11,896 bases of DNA, from the NCBI GenBank assembly GCA_014238445.1, contig JABABC010000052.1, positions 1 to 11,896 of the forward strand, given 5' to 3'. The position numbers and the translations under genes are program-made. Below the pieces are notes generated by a model. It was not told the origin of the DNA, searched no databases, and was given only the letters and a program-made list of their open reading frames with translations. Positions 1 through 5,912 of this stretch are shown here, piece by piece. The number at the start of each line of letters is the position of its first letter. Within the stretch, counting starts at the first letter, position 1. Origin of the DNA: Coxiellaceae bacterium (GTDB taxonomy: Bacteria > Pseudomonadota > Gammaproteobacteria > Coxiellales > Coxiellaceae).

Positions 1-295
1 TATCAATTTCATGTTCGACGGGTAGGCCGTGACAGTCCCAGCCAAAACTGCGTGGTACGTGGTAGCCTTGCATGGTGAAGTAACGTGGAATGATATCTTT
101 TATTGTTGAAGCTAGGAGATGGCCATGATGTGGTAAGCCTGTTGCAAACGGAGGGCCATCATAAAAGACATAAGGTTTGCCTGATTGTGTTTGCTCGAGA
201 GATTGCTCAAAGATGTTTTGTTCTTCCCAAAAGGCTAACACCTGGTGTTCTGATTCAATAAAGGAAAAGGATTCGCTGGTATTTTGGTCAGTCAT
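1..295 (-). CDS. ileS: Isoleucyl-tRNA synthetase, IleS2 (eukaryotic-like) type, N-terminal part
   Basis: This is the first 98 codons of a class I aminoacyl-tRNA synthetase that charges tRNA-Ile in the cytoplasm; the rest lies beyond base 1. The translated start contains YVFYDGPPFATGLPHHGH (residues 42-59), in which HHGH is the HIGH ATP-binding signature, followed by FGWDCHGLPVEHEID (residues 84-98), typical of IleRS. The FATGLPH(H/Y)GH wording is that of the archaeal/eukaryotic-like IleS2 class; the ordinary bacterial IleS1 reads YANGxxHIGH. IleS2 enzymes are generally insensitive to mupirocin, so that trait is inferred. The ATG at 295 begins MTDQNTSES with only a weak AAAG-type ribosome site. 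In most gammaproteobacteria ileS is co-directional with lspA; here it diverges from it, which suggests replacement or rearrangement. The IleRS identity is near certain and the IleS2 class very likely. Confidence 0.95.
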   Translation of the reverse strand, partial: MTDQNTSESFSFIESEHQVLAFWEEQNIFEQSLEQTQSGKPYVFYDGPPFATGLPHHGHLLASTIKDIIPRYFTMQGYHVPRSFGWDCHGLPVEHEID

Positions 296-330
296 GGTGT
301 GTCTTTGCCATTTATCGATAAAAGAACAGC

Positions 331-359
331 AGTGTAGCGTAGAGATTATGAGGGGTAAA
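331..359 (-). promoter_or_regulatory. Possible ileS promoter
   Basis: Read on the minus strand: TTTACC (359-354), a 17-base spacer, then TACACT (336-331). Both hexamers match the sigma-70 consensus at four of six positions. The inferred start near base 324 would give a leader of about 30 bases before the ileS ATG. No equally good promoter was seen for lspA on the opposite strand. Confidence 0.3.
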
Positions 360-417
360 GACTCCAGGCCGATGGCGTGCTAAGCTAATGGCCGTTTGTC
401 GGAGTGGGAGTGAATGG

Positions 418-900
418 ATGGAACATCAGCATCGTTCAGCATGGCCATGGTTATGGTTGAGTGTGGTGGTCGTGATTGCAGATCAATGGTCAAAGTGGTG
501 GGTGATGAAGACCTTCATACTGGGTGAGTCAAAAGCTTTATTACCATTTTTAAACCTCCGTTTAGCCTATAATCATGGTGCAGCGTTTAGTCTGTTGAGT
601 GGTGCAGGAGATTGGAAATTATATTTTCTTGCTACGGTGTCTGTCTTGGCGATTATCATTATGTTGATCTGGATGCGTGCGTTGTCTCGGCGTGATTATT
701 GGCTCGTGATTGGCTTTGCCTTAGTGATTGGTGGTGCTTTAGGCAACCTGATTGACCGTGTTTTTTTAGGGTATGTTATTGATTTTATTGATTTTCATGT
801 GGGTTCTTGGCATTTTGCCACGTTTAATTTGGCAGACAGTGCTGTTAGTATTGGTGCCGTGTTATTGGTGATCCACTTTGTCTTTGAAGAGCGTGGTTGA
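418..900 (+). CDS. lspA: Lipoprotein signal peptidase (signal peptidase II)
   Basis: Inner-membrane aspartyl protease that removes the signal peptide from diacylglyceryl-modified prolipoproteins, just before the lipidated cysteine. From the ATG at 418 the protein is 160 residues, close to the usual 160-170. Visible signatures are DQWSKWW in the first membrane segment, YNHGAAFS (NxGAAF box), GGALGNLIDR and FNLADSAVS; the two catalytic aspartates are in NLIDR and NLADS (about residues 113 and 140). Four hydrophobic segments are apparent. I chose 418 over the in-frame ATG at 388 because GGGAG (406-410) sits 7 bases before 418, while 388 has no ribosome site. The gene lies upstream of ispH as in the common ileS-lspA-(fkpB)-ispH cluster, but fkpB is absent and ileS is inverted. 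Likely clients in this window are NlpD and perhaps DotA. Confidence 0.96.
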   Translation: MEHQHRSAWPWLWLSVVVVIADQWSKWWVMKTFILGESKALLPFLNLRLAYNHGAAFSLLSGAGDWKLYFLATVSVLAIIIMLIWMRALSRRDYWLVIGFALVIGGALGNLIDRVFLGYVIDFIDFHVGSWHFATFNLADSAVSIGAVLLVIHFVFEERG

Positions 901-913
901 TAGGTTTTTCTTG

Positions 914-942
914 TTCAAAATAGTGTCCGTCTGCGGTAGAAT
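914..942 (+). promoter_or_regulatory. Possible ispH promoter
   Basis: TTCAAA (914-919), a 17-base spacer and TAGAAT (937-942) resemble a sigma-70 promoter, matching the consensus at four and five of six positions. The inferred start near 949 would leave a leader of about 20 bases. ispH may also be read from lspA, which ends 69 bases before it. Confidence 0.4.
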
Positions 943-969
943 CTTTATTAATTGATGTGAGGTCTTATG

Positions 970-1941
970 ATGCAAATTAAGCTAGCTAATCCGCGTGGGT
1001 TTTGTGCCGGTGTAGATCGTGCCATTACTATTGTAGATCGAGCTTTAGAGTTATTTGGGGCTCCGATCTATGTGCGTCATGAGGTGGTGCATAATCGTCC
1101 GGTGGTTGAATCGTTAGAAGCTCAAGGGGTGATCTTCACTGATGAGATAGAAGCAGTTCCAGAGGGTTCAACCTTAATTTACAGTGCTCATGGCGTTTCT
1201 CAAGCTGTCCGAAGAGTGGCGGAAGCTCGAGGCTTGCATGTGTTTGATGCGACTTGTCCTTTAGTCACTAAGGTGCATATGGAAGTTGCGCGTTATGCTC
1301 GCTTAGGGATGGAGTGTGTTTTAATTGGTCATGCGGGTCACCCAGAAGTGGAGGGTACTATGGGGCAATATGATTGCTCTGAAGGGGGGGTTTATTTGGT
1401 CGAAACCTTAGACGATGTTGCTGCTTTATCACTGAAAAATCCGGACCATTGCGCTTATACGACACAAACAACGTTGTCGGTTGATGATACGTTGAGAATT
1501 GCTCAAGCATTGCAGCAGCGATTTCCTGCTATGGTCTCGCCAAAAAAAGATGATATTTGCTATGCCACACAAAATCGACAAGATGCTGTGAAAGAGTTGG
1601 CAAAAGCTTGTGATGTCGTTGTAGTGGTGGGTTCACCTACCAGCTCTAACTCCAGTCGATTAAAAGAGTTAGCCGAACGTCTGGGATGTCCGGCTTATTT
1701 GGTGGATGATGCCGCCTTATTGCAACGTGATTGGTTTGAAGGTAAGCAGGTTGTCGGCGTTACAGCAGGCGCTTCAGCAGCAGAGCCGTGTGTTCAGTTG
1801 ATTGTTGGGCAACTACAAGCTTGGGGAGCACAGTCACCACAAGAATTACCTGGCGTTGAAGAGCATATCGTATTTGTCTTGCCTAAAGCGCTGCGTGATT
1901 CTTCAATGACAACTGTTCAGGGTGCTTTGATAGAAGCTTGA
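970..1941 (+). CDS. ispH: 4-hydroxy-3-methylbut-2-enyl diphosphate reductase
   Basis: Final enzyme of the MEP (non-mevalonate) isoprenoid pathway: an iron-sulfur enzyme reducing HMBPP to isopentenyl and dimethylallyl diphosphate in the cytosol. The start MQIKLANPRGFCAGVDRA is typical of the family. Counting from the ATG at 970, the cluster cysteines are C12, C96 (DATCPLV) and C197 (DDICYATQNRQ), and the substrate residues H41, H124 and E126 (GHPEVEG) fall at the E. coli positions. That register, together with GAGG at 959-962 lying 7 bases upstream, favours 970 over the adjacent in-frame ATG at 967. SPTSSNSSRL is also conserved. The product is 323 residues, a usual length. The last 25 bases overlap the convergent gene ending at 1917. 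The MEP pathway is normal in these bacteria, so the gene is presumably essential. Confidence 0.97.
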   Translation: MQIKLANPRGFCAGVDRAITIVDRALELFGAPIYVRHEVVHNRPVVESLEAQGVIFTDEIEAVPEGSTLIYSAHGVSQAVRRVAEARGLHVFDATCPLVTKVHMEVARYARLGMECVLIGHAGHPEVEGTMGQYDCSEGGVYLVETLDDVAALSLKNPDHCAYTTQTTLSVDDTLRIAQALQQRFPAMVSPKKDDICYATQNRQDAVKELAKACDVVVVVGSPTSSNSSRLKELAERLGCPAYLVDDAALLQRDWFEGKQVVGVTAGASAAEPCVQLIVGQLQAWGAQSPQELPGVEEHIVFVLPKALRDSSMTTVQGALIEA

Positions 1942-2213
1942 GCCATCACAAGGAAGGTATGCTTTTGGTGGTAGGCTTGTTGGCATTGTAAACGTTGTTG
2001 GTAGCAGCTATCTGTTTCTAGTTGGTGACTGGGATTGCAAACGGTTTGTCTGTATTGCATAGAGTGGTGGCGTGCGTGACATTTATTTAGATCAAGGCTG
2101 ACATGGCGTTTGCACTGAGTGGTTTGTTGATTGCAGGTGGGTGTTGTGATTGCAGCCTGAATCGGCAATACGATTCCAGCGAGTGCTATGCCATAAAAGA
2201 TAAAGTATCTCAT
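1917..2213 (-). CDS. Small exported six-cysteine protein of unknown function
   Basis: I do not recognise a family. The ATG at 2213 has AAGGA 6 bases upstream and gives 98 residues; an in-frame ATG at 2231 is less well supported. The start MRYFIFYGIALAGIVLPIQAA looks like a Sec signal peptide with cleavage after QAA. The mature part is rich in His and Gln and has six cysteines whose spacing reads 6-10-13-10-6 intervening residues, symmetric about the middle. That would suit a disulfide-stapled helical hairpin in the periplasm (inference). It lies 64 bases downstream of the pilin-like gene on the same strand, so the two may be co-transcribed. Its 3' end overlaps the end of ispH tail to tail by 25 bases, where both frames appear coding. 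The signal peptide, ribosome site and cysteine pattern argue that it is real. Confidence 0.72.
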   Translation of the reverse strand: MRYFIFYGIALAGIVLPIQAAITTPTCNQQTTQCKRHVSLDLNKCHARHHSMQYRQTVCNPSHQLETDSCYQQRLQCQQAYHQKHTFLVMAQASIKAP

Positions 2214-2277
2214 GCTACGTCCTTGTCTCATGCGGTCGTATTACTATACTGAAATGTCTGCGCTTTGTGTAGTGATG

Positions 2278-2691
2278 TTATACGGCAGGGGTGATAACGC
2301 CACTTTCTTGTGACAGTGAGTGGCATGCAGCTGATGCATGCTTCTGTTGTGAGATGCCTATTAGGGTGTAGTGGTGGGCGCTGAGTTGACTGATCTCAAA
2401 GTGATATTGGGTTTGTTGTTGCAATGCATCAACCTGCAGATTATTTCGGTTAGCCCCTAAGTAGTTGCCATGTAAAGTGGCATAATGTTCTATTCGATTA
2501 GCTAATTGCTGTAATGCCAGTTGTCCGCGGCGACATTCGGTTCGTTGAACCGCATGGATGTAGTGTGGATAGCTCCACGCAGCCAGTAAGCTAATGATAG
2601 TGATCACGATCATGAGTTCTAGTAATGAAAACCCCTGTGCTGTGTGTGGATGTGTGCGTGTGTGTTTTGATGCTTGATGGCGCTGAGACAT
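2278..2691 (-). CDS. pilE: Type IV pilin-like protein, PilE-type minor pilin
   Basis: Prepilin-like protein of 137 residues that would be processed by PilD and assembled into a type IV pilus or related pseudopilus at the inner membrane. The class III signal is clear: G20 followed by FSLLELMIVITIISLLAAW, with F21 as mature residue 1 and E25 as the conserved Glu+5. TECRRGQLALQQLANRIEHY and the following GNYLGA resemble PilE-family minor pilins. Cysteines 53 and 123 could form the C-terminal disulfide. The 20-residue leader is longer than usual and contains four histidines; its codons form an imperfect CA repeat. No other in-frame start is available, and the ribosome site before 2691 is weak. 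A TTGAAG, 16-base spacer, TATTGC pair upstream could be its promoter. No other pilus gene is nearby, so an exact subunit role cannot be assigned. Confidence 0.85.
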   Translation of the reverse strand: MSQRHQASKHTRTHPHTAQGFSLLELMIVITIISLLAAWSYPHYIHAVQRTECRRGQLALQQLANRIEHYATLHGNYLGANRNNLQVDALQQQTQYHFEISQLSAHHYTLIGISQQKHASAACHSLSQESGVITPAV

Positions 2692-2711
2692 GATAAAACC
2701 ATGTCATGAGT

Positions 2712-2730
2712 GGTATTTTTAGGCAATACC
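2712..2730. other. Small inverted repeat upstream of pilE
   Basis: GGTATT (2712-2717) and AATACC (2725-2730) form a perfect 6-bp stem with a 7-base loop. There is no T-run directly after the stem on either strand, so it is not a convincing terminator. It would lie in the pilE leader or act as a protein site; no function can be assigned. Confidence 0.25.
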
Positions 2731-2791
2731 GGGTTAGTCCTCGCCTTCAAGGGTGGTGTTTAATTGTTAAAAGAATGTACGCATTATGGCC

Positions 2792-2819
2792 TTGTTATTT
2801 TTATTGAAATCAGTATCAT
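2792..2819 (+). promoter_or_regulatory. Possible tRNA-Lys promoter
   Basis: TTGTTA (2792-2797), a 16-base spacer and TATCAT (2814-2819) could form a sigma-70 promoter with transcription starting near 2826, about 30 bases before the mature tRNA. No GC-rich stringent discriminator is evident. Confidence 0.35.
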
Positions 2820-2856
2820 TAGCATTCTTCGAATGGCATGCGTCATTCATCCGGTC

Positions 2857-2932
2857 GGGTCGTTAGCTCAGTCGGTAGAGCAGTTGGCTTTTAACCAATT
2901 GGTCGAAGGTTCGAATCCTTCACGACCCACCA
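2857..2932 (+). tRNA. tRNA-Lys (anticodon UUU)
   Basis: A complete 76-base tRNA with the CCA end encoded. The acceptor stem is GGGTCGT paired with ACGACCC, followed by A and CCA. The D arm is GCTC-AGTCGGTA-GAGC, the anticodon arm is GTTGG-CTTTTAA-CCAAT with TTT at the anticodon positions, and the T arm is GAAGG-TTCGAAT-CCTTC. All stems pair, allowing one G-U in the anticodon stem. It stands alone and converges on the permease gene. I see no duplicated 3' end or integrase nearby, so there is no sign that it has served as an integration site. Confidence 0.98.
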
Positions 2933-2939
2933 CTCTATC

Positions 2940-2953
2940 TTTTTTTATTTTTT
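2940..2953 (+). terminator. T-rich stretch after tRNA-Lys, possible terminator
   Basis: Seven T, one A and six T follow the tRNA by 7 bases. There is no separate hairpin before it, so if it terminates transcription the tRNA T arm and acceptor stem must act as the upstream structure. The permease gene ends at 2958 on the other strand. Confidence 0.3.
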
Positions 2954-2957
2954 CAGG

Positions 2958-4172
2958 TTAGCTGCCTACTCCAAACAGTCTTAAGGCTTCCAGGATAATA
3001 ATAATAAATCCTGCTGCAGCTGTTAAGATAAGTCCCGTTTGCCCACCAAAAACCCGATAGTTTTGTAGACCTGTGTTGTATTGACGTGTTTTATAAGCCA
3101 TGCAGGCAGGGAGAATCATTTCTAAGATAGCAACAAAAATAGCAGCACATTCTAAAGCCAGGATAAAGCCTTCAGGGTAGAGTAATGCAAAGATGAGTGG
3201 TGGGATGAAGGTGAGCAAGCTGGTTTGAATGCGACCTTTGGCGTTATTGGGTCGTTTAAATCCATCGGCTAAGAAGTCAAACAAGCCGAGTGTGACTCCT
3301 AGAAATGAGGTAATCATAGCTATGTTGGCAAAGCTATGGATGCCAATATGTATCCAGGGGTTGGGTGTCAGGGTGATTAGGGTGCTTAAAAAGTGTGACA
3401 CGCTGTCATGATGGTTGTGGATGTTGCTGAAGCTATCAGGCCCTACACGAGGAATGATGCCTAGCGTTGTAATCAGCCAAGCAGTATAGATCACTAAAGG
3501 GAAACTGCCTCCACAGAATAATATGATTCTAAGTTGGTTAGTGTGTTTACCAATATAGGTGGTCAGGCTAGGGATGACAGTATGGAATGCAAAGGCGGTG
3601 ATAAAAATGGGTGCTATAAATAAGCTGTTGGGTTGTATGTGGTCGGTGGTTAGTTGGTCCCATTGTGTTTCTGGTAGTAGGAGTCCAAGCGTTACAATTA
3701 ATGCAATGCCTTTGATACTAAAAAAGAGTCGATTGATGAGGTCTACGCAGCGAGTGCTCCACGTGACAATGGTGCCAAAAATCAGCAAGAAGGCGAGTGC
3801 ATTGACCCAGTAAGGGACAGTGATATGCCATAATATTTGGAATAGCAGCTGCAGGATAGAGGCATTGCCGCTGATATAGGCAGCCGTCAGTGAGTAGAGT
3901 AGTAATAGCATGCATATCCACGCGATGACTTGGGCTGGGCGTCCCAGGGTTTGGTAGGCCATTGAGCTGAAGCTATTATGTTCGGGATCCAGTGTGAGGT
4001 TGACTTCAAGTACTAGGAAAGCCGAGTAAAGCATAATGCACCAAACGCCAATCAGTAGGAGGAGGGAGGGGGTTAATCCTGTACTGCCGCAGACAATAGG
4101 CAGTGCTAACATACCTGCACCAATGGCTGTGCCAGCAACCAGAAAAGAAGCACCCAGGGTTTGTCCGTTCAT
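2958..4172 (-). CDS. tyrP: Aromatic amino acid permease, TyrP/HAAAP family
   Basis: Inner-membrane proton-coupled importer of the hydroxy/aromatic amino acid permease family, most like E. coli TyrP (tyrosine). From the ATG at 4172 the protein has about 404 residues and begins MNGQTLGASFLVAGTAIGAG, aligning with the TyrP start and its conserved GTxIGAGMLALP unwound first helix. Other family stretches are YSLTAAYISG, AFHTVIPSLTTYIG, TSFLGVTLGLFDFLADGFKR and FIPPLIFALLYPEGF. About eleven hydrophobic segments are visible. A TTG at 4193 would add seven residues but has no ribosome site and does not match the family start; the site before 4172 is also weak. Legionella and Coxiella relatives often carry several such permeases, so the substrate could be tyrosine, tryptophan or another amino acid. 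It stands as a single gene, divergent from surE. Confidence 0.9.
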   Translation of the reverse strand: MNGQTLGASFLVAGTAIGAGMLALPIVCGSTGLTPSLLLLIGVWCIMLYSAFLVLEVNLTLDPEHNSFSSMAYQTLGRPAQVIAWICMLLLLYSLTAAYISGNASILQLLFQILWHITVPYWVNALAFLLIFGTIVTWSTRCVDLINRLFFSIKGIALIVTLGLLLPETQWDQLTTDHIQPNSLFIAPIFITAFAFHTVIPSLTTYIGKHTNQLRIILFCGGSFPLVIYTAWLITTLGIIPRVGPDSFSNIHNHHDSVSHFLSTLITLTPNPWIHIGIHSFANIAMITSFLGVTLGLFDFLADGFKRPNNAKGRIQTSLLTFIPPLIFALLYPEGFILALECAAIFVAILEMILPACMAYKTRQYNTGLQNYRVFGGQTGLILTAAAGFIIIILEALRLFGVGS

Positions 4173-4299
4173 GGTGGATGGTCGCTGTGTCAATTGAAGT
4201 GTGGGGTAGTTTCAATGGTTCTAGGTATGGATGCAAGTATTTGGTAGGGTTTAGCGTAATATTGCGCCTTGCTAACAAAGAGGAATAGAGTGTCTAGGG

Positions 4300-4328
4300 T
4301 TACGGTTTTGGTTATAAGGTGTTAATAT
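4300..4328 (+). promoter_or_regulatory. Possible surE operon promoter
   Basis: In the 181-base gap between the divergent permease and surE, TTACGG (4300-4305), a 17-base spacer and TAATAT (4323-4328) form a weak sigma-70-like promoter. The inferred start near 4335 would leave a leader of about 20 bases that includes the AGAGG ribosome site. No other structure was seen in this gap. Confidence 0.3.
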
Positions 4329-4353
4329 TTAAGTCATTTAAGAGGTTTTTTAT

Positions 4354-5109
4354 ATGAAAATATTGTTGAGTAATGATGACGGAGTGTTTGCTGAAGGAAT
4401 TCATGCTCTAGCGGATGCCTTGCGCCCATTAGCAGATATTACGATCGTTGCGCCAGATAGAAATCGGAGTGGTGCTAGTAACTCTTTGTCCTTGCATCAC
4501 CCCATTCGAGCAAAGACACTTGAGCCAGGTGTTATTAGCGTTGAAGGAACACCTACGGATTGTGTGCATTTAGCTGTGACAGGTTTATTATCGGAGCGCC
4601 CCGATATGATTATTTCTGGTATTAATGATGGTGCTAATTTAGCGGATGATGTTTGGTATTCAGGCACGGTTGCAGCTGCCATGGAGGGGTGTTTTTTGGG
4701 GATCCCATCGCTGGCTATCTCGCTGGATGGACAGGGTTGTGTGCATTTTAATACAGCGGCTAAGGTTGTGCGTTCACTGGTTGAATCATTAATGCATTCG
4801 GGAGGACCGAGTGGTCGAACATTCCTCAACGTGAATGTACCTGATCTTCCATCGAGTGATCTTAACGGTATGATTGTGACGCGGCTAGGTAAACGACACG
4901 CAGCTCAGCCAACGATTGAACAAAAAGACCCACGAGGTCAGCTGATTTATTGGGTGGGTCCTGTGGGCGAAGCTTTGGATGCGGAGGAGGGTACGGATTT
5001 TCATGCGATTGCACAAAACAAAGTATCCATTACACCCTTGAAAATTGACATGACGGATGATAGTGCTTTTCCTGAGTTGAGGGCATGGGTGGAAACACAG
5101 TTTCAGTAA
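4354..5109 (+). CDS. surE: 5'-nucleotidase/survival protein SurE
   Basis: Metal-dependent phosphatase acting on nucleoside 5'- and 3'-monophosphates (and exopolyphosphate in E. coli), cytosolic, linked to stationary-phase survival. The start MKILLSNDDGVFAEGI holds the metal-binding D8 and D9. APDRNRSGASNS holds the metal-binding serine (about S39), and SGINDGANLADDVWYSGTVAAAMEG holds the conserved Asn (about N91) and the phosphate-site YSGT. The 251 residues match the family length. AGAGG lies 8 bases before the ATG. It leads the surE-nlpD-rpoS series, 20 bases before nlpD. In many gammaproteobacteria pcm lies between surE and nlpD; here it is missing. Co-expression with rpoS from upstream promoters is likely but not shown. 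Confidence 0.97.
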   Translation: MKILLSNDDGVFAEGIHALADALRPLADITIVAPDRNRSGASNSLSLHHPIRAKTLEPGVISVEGTPTDCVHLAVTGLLSERPDMIISGINDGANLADDVWYSGTVAAAMEGCFLGIPSLAISLDGQGCVHFNTAAKVVRSLVESLMHSGGPSGRTFLNVNVPDLPSSDLNGMIVTRLGKRHAAQPTIEQKDPRGQLIYWVGPVGEALDAEEGTDFHAIAQNKVSITPLKIDMTDDSAFPELRAWVETQFQ

Positions 5110-5129
5110 GGTTTTACTAGGTTGGAAGT

Positions 5130-5849
5130 ATGAGGGTGATGCGTTGGATTGGATTAGTAGGGGCTGTTATGTTGCTGATGGGTTGTGTCAGTGACACTGC
5201 ACGAGCACCTGTAGTGAATGGATGGCATCAGCCAGAGGCTGCATCAGAAGGTTATGTTGTACGATCTGGCGATACTTTATATTCAATTGCGTGGGCATTC
5301 GGGTTGGATTATCGCAGTTTAGCCGAAGAAAATCATTTGCAGCCCCCTTATGCGATTACAGTTGGGCAGCGTCTTGCAATGACGTCTACACCTCGCTCTT
5401 CTGACGGAGTTGCGGTTCATGCAGGGTCGCCTGTGTCAGCCAGTACTCCAGTGAGTGTTCACAGTCAGGGCCAGCAGGCATTCATCTCTCATTGGCAGTG
5501 GCCTACTCAAGGTACGTTAGGGTCGCGGTTTTCTTTGTCAGCAGGTGGGTATCGTGGTATCGAAATTATGGGTCGATTAGGCCAGCCTGTGAATGCTGCG
5601 GTGTCGGGTGAGGTGGTTTATAGTGGGTCTGGTGTAAAGGGCTATGGGAATTTGATTATCATTAAGCATAATGACAGTTATCTGAGTGCATATGCCTTTA
5701 ATGAAAAGCGCTTGGTATCTTTAGGTCAACAAGTCAAGGCAGGTCAAGAGATTGCCTTAATGGGGCGTAATAATGCAGGAAAAACAGTATTGTATTTTGA
5801 AATCAGAAAGAATGGGAAGCCTGTAGATCCGTTGAAATATTTAGGATGA
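5130..5849 (+). CDS. nlpD: NlpD-like lipoprotein: LysM plus degenerate LytM/M23 domain
   Basis: Probable outer-membrane lipoprotein that activates cell-wall amidases at the division site, as E. coli NlpD does for AmiC. A lipobox LLMG-C19 ends the signal peptide. A LysM peptidoglycan-binding domain spans about residues 42-84 (YVVRSGDTLYSIAWAFGL), followed by a low-complexity Ser/Val linker and a LytM/M23 domain at about 122-239 (GYGNLIIIKHNDSYLSAYA). All four zinc-ligand positions of active M23 peptidases are changed: Y141 and E145 in YRGIEI, F190 in AYAF and Y222 in LYFEIR. It therefore should not cut peptidoglycan itself, in line with the regulatory NlpD group. The 239 residues are shorter than the 379 of E. 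coli NlpD because the linker is short. GGA lies just upstream of the ATG at 5130. In E. coli the main rpoS promoter lies within nlpD; I could not place one here. Confidence 0.93.
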   Translation: MRVMRWIGLVGAVMLLMGCVSDTARAPVVNGWHQPEAASEGYVVRSGDTLYSIAWAFGLDYRSLAEENHLQPPYAITVGQRLAMTSTPRSSDGVAVHAGSPVSASTPVSVHSQGQQAFISHWQWPTQGTLGSRFSLSAGGYRGIEIMGRLGQPVNAAVSGEVVYSGSGVKGYGNLIIIKHNDSYLSAYAFNEKRLVSLGQQVKAGQEIALMGRNNAGKTVLYFEIRKNGKPVDPLKYLG

Positions 5850-5864
5850 ATGTTTGATGTAGTT

Positions 5865-5884
5865 CACTCAATAACTTGTGAGTG
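5865..5884. promoter_or_regulatory. Inverted repeat in the nlpD-rpoS gap
   Basis: CACTCA and TGAGTG form a perfect 6-bp inverted repeat with an 8-base loop, ending 28 bases before the rpoS ATG and 5 bases before its ribosome site. No T-run follows, so it is not an intrinsic terminator. It could be an mRNA hairpin near the rpoS ribosome site or an operator half-site pair; which one is not determinable. Confidence 0.35.
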
Positions 5885-5889
5885 CTGTT

Positions 5890-5905
5890 AAGGAAGGAGC
5901 GAGGA
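5890..5905 (+). promoter_or_regulatory. Strong tandem ribosome binding site of rpoS
   Basis: AAGGAAGGAGCGAGGA contains three overlapping Shine-Dalgarno-like motifs; the last (GAGGA, 5901-5905) lies 7 bases before the ATG at 5913. This is the best ribosome site in the window. It supports initiation at 5913, so the lysine-rich segment is translated rather than starting at the internal ATG at 6303, which has no comparable site. Confidence 0.7.
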
Positions 5906-5912
5906 ACGGTTA

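Noticed and set aside
2857..2932. tRNA-Lys as an attachment site for a mobile element
   Set aside because: There is no integrase, no repeated tRNA 3' end and no change in gene character on either side within the window.
2764..2961. Open frame of 65 codons across the tRNA region
   Set aside because: It runs through the whole tRNA-Lys gene and has no ribosome site; the tRNA explains the sequence.
3229..3813. Plus-strand frames within the permease gene
   Set aside because: They are antisense to a clearly conserved HAAAP permease and have no ribosome sites or domains.
4006..4278. Minus-strand frame of 90 codons over the permease start
   Set aside because: It is a shadow of the TyrP N-terminal region in another frame, with no recognisable domain.
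4497..4829. Minus-strand frame of 110 codons within surE
   Set aside because: It is antisense to the conserved SurE active-site region and carries no motif of its own.
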